NCBI GenBank assembly: GCA_900548315.1
Contig: URJU01000018.1
Span: forward strand, 1-19,881
DNA: 19,881 nucleotides
Source: an uncultured Coprococcus sp.
Lineage (GTDB): Bacteria > Bacillota > Clostridia > Lachnospirales > Lachnospiraceae
Direction: 5' to 3'
Shown: positions 1 through 6,317 of the stretch, piece by piece
Numbering within the stretch: the stretch's first letter is position 1
Layout: each line of letters begins with the position of its first letter
Made by a program: the position numbers and the translations under genes
The notes under the pieces: generated by a model
Told to the model about the DNA's origin: nothing
The model's database searches: none
Seen by the model: the letters and a program-made list of their open reading frames with translations, nothing else

Positions 1-27
1 GGGCTCGGAGATGTGTATAAGAGACAG
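1..27. other. Nextera adapter remnant (artefact)
   Basis: The first 27 bases are the end of the Illumina Nextera read-2 adapter: GGGCTCGG followed by the 19-base Tn5 mosaic end AGATGTGTATAAGAGACAG. Genomic sequence starts at base 28. This is library-preparation sequence and not part of the organism. A reading frame opening here begins with the adapter-derived peptide MCIRDS. Confidence 0.97.
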
Positions 28-1258
28 TAGCTGCCTTGAGAATATCAAGACCAGCGATAAGATCCTCATCAGAGATGATAAGTGGTGGCATGATCTTGAT
101 GACTGCATTGTCACGACCTGCTCTCTCTATTACAAGGCCCTTCTTGAAAGCTCTTGCTGTGATGGCACCTGCTGTTGCATCGTCCTTAACCTCTACGCCC
201 CAGAGAAGTCCGATACCACGTGTTGCAATTACATTTGGATCGCCGTCTATATTCTTCTCAAGATACTCTCTAACTATCTCGCCCTTACGTCTTGTCTCTG
301 CCTCGATGTTGTTGTCAAGCATGAACTCAAGTCCTGCCTTTGCAGCTACCATTGAGAGCTGGATTCCACGGAATGTACCCGAATGCTCACCCGGCTTCCA
401 GAGATCATACTCCGGCTTGAACATTGCAAGTCCCATAGGGAATGGGTATCCGCCGATCGACTTTGAAAGTGAGAACATATCAGGCTTGATTCCTGCTCTC
501 TCAAATGAGAAGAATGTACCTGTTCTTGCACAGCCAACCTGTACGTCATCAACAACCATAAGGATATCGTTCTTATCACAGAACTCACGGAGTGCCTTGA
601 GGTACTCTACTGAGAATACATTTACACCACCATCTGCCTGTACTGTCTCGATAAAGATTGCTGCAGGCTTCTCAACACCTGAGTGATCGTCATCAAGAAG
701 TGTCTGCATGAACTTGATCGTATCAAGCTCTGGGAACATGTAAGGAGCTGGAATGTGATATACGTTGTCAAGTCCAACGCCCGCTCCTGCACGGCTTGCA
801 GCATCACTTGTAAGTGATATTGAACCGAGTGTCATACCATGGAAGCATCCCATGTACGCCCAGATCATCTCTCTCTTCTTGACCTTACGCGCAAGCTTTA
901 AGAGTGACTCAACTGCATTTGTTCCTGTAGGACCTGCGAACATGATCTTGTAATCAAGTCCTCTAGGCTCAAGGACCTTTTTCTCAAAAAACTCGATGAA
1001 TTCAGCCTTTGGTGCTGTCATCATGTCAAGAGAATGCATGATTCCATCACTCTGGATGTAATCGATAACCTTCTCCTTTATATAATCATTGTTATGACCA
1101 TAGTTCAGCGCGCCTGCTCCTGCGAAGAAGTCTATATACTCCTTACCATTCTCGTCATACATCTTGGCTCCCTTGGCCTTTGTAAATATCTCTGGGAAAC
1201 TTCTGCTGTATGATCTTACATTTGCCTCGTATTCTGAAAATAACTCTTTACTATGCAT
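28..1258 (-). CDS. ectB: Diaminobutyrate--2-oxoglutarate aminotransferase (EctB-like), C-terminus cut
   Basis: This is a class III (subgroup II) PLP-dependent aminotransferase of the EctB type. The family exchanges an amino group between glutamate and aspartate-semialdehyde, giving 2,4-diaminobutyrate and 2-oxoglutarate, in the cytoplasm. The minus-strand translation begins MHSKELFSEYEANVRSYSRS and contains the family hallmarks FFAGAGALNYGHNN (about residues 44-57), AGPTGTNAVE, DDVQVGCARTG and the PLP loop SLSKSIGG, in which K266 is the expected Schiff-base lysine. The ATG at 1258 is preceded by GGAGG with 7 bases of spacing. The frame stays open for about 410 codons and runs into adapter at base 27. 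EctB proteins are usually about 420 residues, so only some 10-20 residues and the stop are missing. glyS ends 55 bases upstream on the same strand with no clear terminator, so co-transcription is plausible. No ectA or ectC is visible, so a role in ectoine synthesis is not supported here. Related omega-aminotransferases are the main alternative. Confidence 0.85.
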
Positions 1259-1313
1259 CTTAATGCCTCCTGTAAATTCAGTGTCCCGTATTATCTCCGG
1301 TCACACACATCAA

Positions 1314-2711
1314 TTAATATTCAAATTTCTTCTCAAAGTAAGCCTTCAGATCTTCAATCTTGACTCTCTCCTGCTCCATGGTATCTCTGTCACGAACTGT
1401 GACTGCTCCATCCTCAACAGAATCGAAATCATATGTTACACAGAACGGTGTTCCTATCTCATCCTGTCTTCTATATCTCTTACCTATGTTGCCTCTGTCA
1501 TCAAACTCACAGTTGTAGTACTTTGAAAGCTCTGCATAGATCTTCTCTGCACCCTCGTTGAGCTTCTTTGAAAGTGGAAGCACACCGATCTTAACTGGTG
1601 CAAGCTGTGGGTGGAAGTGAAGCACTGTACGAACATCAGGCTTCTCCTCTGTTCCGATATTCTCCTCATCGTATGCAGCGCACAGGAATGCCAGTGTAAC
1701 ACGGTCAGCACCAAGTGATGGCTCGATTACATATGGAATGTACTTCTCCTTTGTCTCATCATCGAAGTACTCCATGGACTCTCCTGATGTGTTCTGGTGC
1801 TGTGTCAGATCGTAATCTGTTCTGTCAGCGATTCCCCAGAGCTCTCCCCATCCAAATGGGAATAAATACTCGATATCAGTTGTTCCCTTGGAGTAGAAAC
1901 ACAGCTCCTCAGGTGAATGGTCACGGGCTCTCATCTCATCATCCTTGATTCCGAGATCCTTGAGCCAGTTGATACAGAAGCTTCTCCAGTACTCAAACCA
2001 CTCCATATCTGTACCCGGCTTACAGAAGAACTCAAGCTCCATCTGCTCGAACTCTCTTGTTCTGAATGTGAAGTTACCAGGTGTTATCTCATTTCTAAAT
2101 GACTTTCCTATCTGACCGATTCCAAATGGAACCTTCTTTCTTGAAGTTCTCTGTACATTCTTGAAGTTGACAAATATACCCTGTGCTGTCTCCGGTCTCA
2201 GGTATACAGTGTTCTTGGCATCCTCTGTTACACCCTGGAATGTCTTGAACATAAGGTTGAACTGTCTGATACCTGTGAAGTTGTGCTTTCCACATGTCGG
2301 ACAGCAGATATTGTTCTTCTCAACGTACTCTTCCATCTGCTCGTTGCTCCATCCGTCTACCGCACCCTCTGGAACAACTCCGTTTTCAGCCATAAAGTCC
2401 TCTATAAGTTTATCTGCACGGAATCTCTCATGACACTCTTTGCAATCCATAAGAGGATCAGCAAATCCTCCAAGGTGGCCTGAAGCAACCCATGTCTGTG
2501 GGTTCATAAGGATAGCACAGTCAACTCCTACATTGTAAGGGTTCTCCTGGATGAATTTCTTCCACCATGCTCTCTTAACGTTGTTCTTGAGTTCAACTCC
2601 GAGATTACCATAGTCCCATGTATTTGCGAGACCACCGTAAATCTCTGAACCTGGATAAACAAATCCTCTGCTCTTTGCCAATGCAACGATTTTGTCTAAT
2701 GTCTTTTCCAT
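1314..2711 (-). CDS. glyS: Glycyl-tRNA synthetase, dimeric single-chain type
   Basis: This class II aminoacyl-tRNA synthetase charges tRNA-Gly with glycine in the cytoplasm. At 465 residues it is the single-chain alpha2 type and not the GlyQ/GlyS tetramer. The N-terminus has the typical SRGFVYPGSEIYGGLANTWD stretch. Motif 2 is seen as FRNEITP...FRTREFEQME (about residues 205-225). Cys pairs at C90/C93 and C137/C140 suggest a metal site in the insertion domain, and a C-terminal anticodon-binding domain follows LAPVKIGVLPLSKK. The start is ATG 2711, with GGAGG six bases upstream. An in-frame ATG at 2729 has no such site. A sigma-A-type promoter lies at 2765-2793. The leader is only about 47 bases, too short for a T-box. 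The gene is probably co-transcribed with the ectB-like gene downstream. Confidence 0.96.
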   Translation of the reverse strand: MEKTLDKIVALAKSRGFVYPGSEIYGGLANTWDYGNLGVELKNNVKRAWWKKFIQENPYNVGVDCAILMNPQTWVASGHLGGFADPLMDCKECHERFRADKLIEDFMAENGVVPEGAVDGWSNEQMEEYVEKNNICCPTCGKHNFTGIRQFNLMFKTFQGVTEDAKNTVYLRPETAQGIFVNFKNVQRTSRKKVPFGIGQIGKSFRNEITPGNFTFRTREFEQMELEFFCKPGTDMEWFEYWRSFCINWLKDLGIKDDEMRARDHSPEELCFYSKGTTDIEYLFPFGWGELWGIADRTDYDLTQHQNTSGESMEYFDDETKEKYIPYVIEPSLGADRVTLAFLCAAYDEENIGTEEKPDVRTVLHFHPQLAPVKIGVLPLSKKLNEGAEKIYAELSKYYNCEFDDRGNIGKRYRRQDEIGTPFCVTYDFDSVEDGAVTVRDRDTMEQERVKIEDLKAYFEKKFEY

Positions 2712-2764
2712 TGTAATCCTCCAAATCATATTCGAATTTGCATTTTTTTCGCTCTATCCGCCTT

Positions 2765-2793
2765 ATTTTATACTCATTCAAATATTTTTGCAA
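2765..2793 (-). promoter_or_regulatory. Predicted glyS promoter
   Basis: On the minus strand, TTGCAA (2788-2793) and TAAAAT (2765-2770) are separated by exactly 17 bases and lie about 50 bases upstream of the glyS ATG. The fit to sigma-A consensus is 4/6 and 5/6. This is a sequence match only. Confidence 0.55.
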
Positions 2794-2876
2794 GGTTCAC
2801 GGCATATTTTGTAATATTATTTATACAAAGCTACTATAATTTGTGCCGTCAGACATCACCTTATGACTTCTTCTTA

Positions 2877-2905
2877 TTGCTTACTCGTTATGACTCTTGT
2901 ATAAT
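2877..2905 (+). promoter_or_regulatory. Predicted promoter of the MocR regulator gene
   Basis: TTGCTT (2877-2882) and a perfect TATAAT (2900-2905) are separated by 17 bases. Transcription would start near 2912, just before the CCAAT/ATTGG repeat cluster, giving a leader of about 147 bases. A second TATAAT at 3032-3037 has no convincing -35 box. Confidence 0.55.
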
Positions 2906-2913
2906 AGCACCAG

Positions 2914-2973
2914 ATTGGTTCTTTCTGAAGCTCCAATTTCAAGTATTTTTATAGTACCAATTTGTAGTATTGG
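2914..2973. promoter_or_regulatory. Candidate operator: paired CCAAT/ATTGG inverted repeats
   Basis: ATTGG (2914-2918) is mirrored by CCAAT (2933-2937). CCAAT (2957-2961) is mirrored by ATTGG (2969-2973), the last pair flanking a seven-base spacer. The cluster lies just downstream of the predicted MocR start point and upstream of the MocR start codon. MocR-family regulators commonly bind repeated sites in their own divergent promoter regions, so these are plausible sites for the regulator at 3059-4465. The link is inferred from position only. Confidence 0.35.
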
Positions 2974-3058
2974 AATATGAATAAATCAAGTCACACGCAA
3001 ATATCCAATGATACAACGTATTTTTAACGCTTATAATATGCAGGAAAGGAACACGGAA

Positions 3059-4465
3059 ATGATATCAATAGACAAGACCTCCGATAAGTCTCTATACGAA
3101 CAATTATATGAACAGATGAAATCTGAGATACTTAATGAGCACTATGCTGCAGGCGAAAAGCTACCTGCAACAAGACAACTCGCCGCCGAACATAAGCTGA
3201 GCCGCAACACAGTAGTATCTGCCTACAACCAGCTTGAACTTGAAGGATATATACGCTCCGTGACAGGCTCAGGCTACTATGTTGAGAACATCTCTGCATT
3301 TTCTCCAGACAAAAAGTCAAGACAAAGCCACAATATACAGCATTCTTCCAGGCAATCAGGAAAGACATTTGACTACACGTTCAGCTACGGTAATCTGGAC
3401 TACAACTGCTATCACTCCAGGGCCTGGCGCAAATGTCTCACGAATGCCTGGGACATGATATCCATGGCCGATACCGCCTCCTACCAGATGTCGCAGGGAA
3501 GCTACACCCTCCGCAGTCTTATCACCGAATATCTGTACATGTCCAGGGGTGTCAACTGCACTCCGGAGCAGATCATCCTCACAAGCGGCCACCAGAGATC
3601 CATAGACATAATCACCCATATATTCAGTCCGTCAGACTATTCATTTGCCATGGAGGACCCTGGCTACAACGGAACATGGGAGATCGTCAGCCAGAGTCCT
3701 TTCAGGATCATTCCAATACCGCTTGAGGACGACGGTGTGTCCATAGAACAAATCCAGCGTCTCAGGGACACTCTGCTGTATGTAACGCCATCCCACCAGT
3801 TTCCTATGGGAAGTATACTGCCTATAAGCAAGAGGCTGGAGCTCATAGAATGGGCTGTCCAGTCAGGAAGTTATATAATCGAGGATGATTACGACAGTGA
3901 ACTCCGATACCAGAGCAGACCGATCCCATCCTTGCAGTCCATCGATAACAGCGGCCGCACTATATATCTTGGAACTTTCTCCAAGTCCATGTCGCCGGAT
4001 CTTAGGATATCATATATGGTACTCCCTGAGAATCTGATGAAAGACTACAGCTCCAGATATTCACATACCAACTGTACGGTTCCTACCATTCTGCAGCTTG
4101 CTCTTATTGAATTTATACAGAGTGGAAATTATCAGCGTCACATAGGCGCAATGAAGAATCACTATAAGAAAAAACATGATTATATACTTAATTATGTGAA
4201 ACAGAATCTGGAAGATGATGTCATCATGTACGGTGCTGGAGCGGGTCTGCACTTTGTAGTAGAGATAAAGAACTCCTATCTCACCCAGTCCGAACTCATA
4301 TCTGTCTTTGAGCAGAAAGGCATACGAATCTTCTCCACAGAACCATTCTGGATAAGAAAGAATCTCTGTCCTGAGAACCAGCTTCTGTTTGGTTTCAGCG
4401 CCATACCATATGAAAAACTTCCCGGCGCGATGAAGACGTTCTCTAAAATAATACACTCTCTGTGA
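3059..4465 (+). CDS. MocR-type transcriptional regulator (GntR HTH plus aminotransferase domain)
   Basis: The 468-residue fusion has an N-terminal GntR-type winged helix-turn-helix (about residues 10-75, with GEKLPATRQLA and LSRNTVVSAYNQLELEGYI) and a C-terminal class I aminotransferase-like domain that binds PLP. The latter shows EDDYDSE (275-281) and the PLP lysine K309 in LGTFSKSMSPDLR. MocR proteins use the PLP domain as an effector sensor and regulate PLP, GABA, amino-acid or taurine genes. The target here is unknown. The start chosen is ATG 3059, with AGGAAAGGA about eight bases upstream. The longer frame from 3008 lacks a comparable site. The gene lies between recO and glyS, opposite in direction to all its neighbours, which suggests it was inserted into an older block. 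PdxR is one possible identity, but no pdx genes are nearby. Confidence 0.9.
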   Translation: MISIDKTSDKSLYEQLYEQMKSEILNEHYAAGEKLPATRQLAAEHKLSRNTVVSAYNQLELEGYIRSVTGSGYYVENISAFSPDKKSRQSHNIQHSSRQSGKTFDYTFSYGNLDYNCYHSRAWRKCLTNAWDMISMADTASYQMSQGSYTLRSLITEYLYMSRGVNCTPEQIILTSGHQRSIDIITHIFSPSDYSFAMEDPGYNGTWEIVSQSPFRIIPIPLEDDGVSIEQIQRLRDTLLYVTPSHQFPMGSILPISKRLELIEWAVQSGSYIIEDDYDSELRYQSRPIPSLQSIDNSGRTIYLGTFSKSMSPDLRISYMVLPENLMKDYSSRYSHTNCTVPTILQLALIEFIQSGNYQRHIGAMKNHYKKKHDYILNYVKQNLEDDVIMYGAGAGLHFVVEIKNSYLTQSELISVFEQKGIRIFSTEPFWIRKNLCPENQLLFGFSAIPYEKLPGAMKTFSKIIHSL

Positions 4466-4490
4466 TTTGTATTTTAGACAGGTAATATAC

Positions 4491-4535
4491 AAAAAGAAGA
4501 GAATCTCACGTCATGTAGGATTCTCTTCTTTTTTT
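4491..4535. terminator. Bidirectional terminator between the MocR gene and recO
   Basis: A 15-base arm (4491-4505) and its complement (4519-4533) enclose a 13-base loop. One side begins with five A and the other ends in a T tract, so it can terminate both the rightward MocR gene and the leftward recO gene, whose stop codon overlaps the edge of the T tract at 4535. Confidence 0.85.
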
Positions 4536-5278
4536 CACGTCAGTGAGTCTATGATCTCGACTGACTTGAACTTTCTGTCCACGTACATATCCATAAACTG
4601 CTTCGATACTAGCTGTATCTCGGAAAGCACTGCATCGGACACATTGAAGTTATACATCTTACCAAGTTGTGCTCCATTTATGTACTGTATCGTGTACACC
4701 GCATCGTCAGATAGATGCAGCGGGTGTTTTGCCCTTCCTCTGCATCCATCGCAGAGCAGTCCGCCTGATGCGGCATCAAATACATTTGAAACCTCTGTCT
4801 TGCCACATATAGGGCAGTGAAAACTCTGTATTCCCTGACCGAACACATCCATAAGCTTTATCTCATACACACACCTGATGAGTTTTGCAGGCATCTGCCC
4901 CTTCTCGAGAGCCTTAAGGCTCACATACAGAAGATTGAGATAATCCGCCGCCCTGTCCCCTTCATGTGTCATGAAACTCATGACCTCACAGAAGTATGAT
5001 GCATAGCAATATGCATCTATATCCATGGTGAGTTGATGGAAATATTCATCAACATCTATATTCACAAGCCGATATGAGTCACGTCCAGGGATCAGAGTAA
5101 AGCTCCCCATGACAAACATCTGTGTCTTAGACTGAAGGGGATTCGTTCCCCGCCTCACACCTGTAGCAAATACCGTGATCCTGCCACGTTCCTTTGTCAG
5201 GACCACCATCCTCCTGTCATACTCACCCTGGAGGCTGCTGGACAATACAATTCCGTGCAGTGTAACTTCTTCTCTCAT
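4535..5278 (-). CDS. recO: DNA repair protein RecO
   Basis: RecO works with RecR and RecF to load RecA on SSB-coated single-stranded DNA during gap repair and recombination. The 247-residue protein has the N-terminal OB-fold pattern (GIVLSSSLQGEYDRRMVVLTKE, then GRITVFATGVRR) and a zinc finger of two Cys pairs, C155-P-I-C158 and C176-D-G-C179. The length is typical. The ATG at 5278 has a GGAGG 13 bases upstream, which is rather distant, with a nearer GGTGG. The gene starts 30 bases after era ends, so translation in one operon is likely. It lies in the order era, recO, glyS that I associate with Lachnospiraceae. Confidence 0.93.
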   Translation of the reverse strand: MREEVTLHGIVLSSSLQGEYDRRMVVLTKERGRITVFATGVRRGTNPLQSKTQMFVMGSFTLIPGRDSYRLVNIDVDEYFHQLTMDIDAYCYASYFCEVMSFMTHEGDRAADYLNLLYVSLKALEKGQMPAKLIRCVYEIKLMDVFGQGIQSFHCPICGKTEVSNVFDAASGGLLCDGCRGRAKHPLHLSDDAVYTIQYINGAQLGKMYNFNVSDAVLSEIQLVSKQFMDMYVDRKFKSVEIIDSLT

Positions 5279-5308
5279 GATTGTATGTCCACCTCCATAA
5301 CCAAAATC

Positions 5309-6208
5309 CTACTCGTCCCTGAATCCAAAGTTTCTCAGCAGTGTATCAGTATCTCTCCAGTCCTTCTTGACCTTGACCCACAGCTTCAGGTTGACCTTGG
5401 TATCAAGAAGTCTCTCTATTCCGTATCTTGCATGGGTTCCTATCTTCTTCAGCATAGCTCCCTGCTTCCCTATGATGATTCCCTTATGTGAATCCCTCTC
5501 ACATATAATCGTAGCATCTATGTCTATGATACCACCGTTTGGTCTTTCTTTCATTGAGTCTATGACAACTGCTATACCATGCGGTACCTCCTTGTCAAGC
5601 TGGCGTAGAGCCTGCTCCCTGATGAGTTCGGCAACGATCTGTCTCTCTGGCTGATCGGTCACAGTATCCTCATCGTAGTACTGAGGTCCATACGGCAGAT
5701 ATTTCATAATGGTATCTATAAGTTCATCCGTATTCTTTCCCTTGAGTGCAGATACGGGTACTATCTCCGCAAAATCACAGGCATCCTTGTAGGTGTTTAT
5801 CGCCTCAAACACCTTGCCCTCCTCAACGTTGTCAATCTTATTCACAACAACGATTATAGGAGTCTTTACGTGCTGCAACTGCTCTATGATGTAACGCTCT
5901 CCTGCACCGATAAAGGTTGTGGCCTCAACTATCCAGAGAACCACATCAACCTCATCCAGTGTACTCTCGGCAACCTTGAGCATGTACTCTCCAAGCTTGT
6001 TCTTTGCCCTGTTGATACCAGGTGTATCAAGGAATATGATCTGTCCCTTATCGCTGGTGTATACTGTCTGTATCCTGTTTCTTGTGGTCTGTGCCTTATT
6101 GCTGGTTATCGCTATCTTCTGACCTATCAGTCTGTTCATAAGTGTCGACTTTCCAACATTAGGTCTGCCTATGATAGACACAAAACCCGACTTGTATTCC
6201 TTATTCAT
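5309..6208 (-). CDS. era: GTPase Era
   Basis: Era is an essential GTPase that binds the 3' end of 16S rRNA and assists 30S subunit maturation at the membrane and cytoplasm. The 299-residue protein has G1 GRPNVGKS (14-21), G3 DTPG (61-64), G4 NKID (123-126) and G5 SAL (152-154). A C-terminal KH domain carries GKQGAMLKKIG (247-257). The length is standard. The ATG at 6208 has AAGGAG about eight bases upstream. The gene is followed by recO after 30 bases and preceded by the M16C peptidase 109 bases upstream, all on one strand. Confidence 0.97.
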   Translation of the reverse strand: MNKEYKSGFVSIIGRPNVGKSTLMNRLIGQKIAITSNKAQTTRNRIQTVYTSDKGQIIFLDTPGINRAKNKLGEYMLKVAESTLDEVDVVLWIVEATTFIGAGERYIIEQLQHVKTPIIVVVNKIDNVEEGKVFEAINTYKDACDFAEIVPVSALKGKNTDELIDTIMKYLPYGPQYYDEDTVTDQPERQIVAELIREQALRQLDKEVPHGIAVVIDSMKERPNGGIIDIDATIICERDSHKGIIIGKQGAMLKKIGTHARYGIERLLDTKVNLKLWVKVKKDWRDTDTLLRNFGFRDE

Positions 6209-6317
6209 ATATCTCCTTTATCTCGTGGCCATGATCATATATCATGCCTACGTATCCAACCTAAAATTCATTTTGGTTTTTCACGAAAATTTTTATCACG
6301 TCTGCCTTCTCTCATCC

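Larger units (their letters stand above)
2712..3058. promoter_or_regulatory. Divergent glyS / MocR regulatory region
   Basis: These 347 non-coding AT-rich bases lie between glyS (leftward) and the MocR regulator (rightward). They hold the glyS promoter (2765-2793), a plus-strand promoter (2877-2905) and a cluster of CCAAT/ATTGG inverted repeats (2914-2973). No small gene with a ribosome binding site, no riboswitch and no T-box is evident. Confidence 0.6.

Noticed and set aside
1..27. Tn5-like mosaic ends at both tips, which might suggest a natural Tn5-type element
   Set aside because: The mosaic ends are joined to Illumina adapter sequence and, on the right, to an index and P7 bases. They come from tagmentation.
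11..355. Open frame beginning MCIRDS
   Set aside because: It starts inside adapter sequence and runs antisense to the aminotransferase gene.
36..686. 216-codon open frame on the plus strand
   Set aside because: It is antisense to the intact ectB-like gene and has no ribosome binding site. The encoded protein resembles nothing and reflects codon bias of the real gene.
2712..2829. T-box leader upstream of glyS
   Set aside because: The predicted promoter leaves a leader of under 50 bases, and no T-box sequence or antiterminator with terminator pair is seen.
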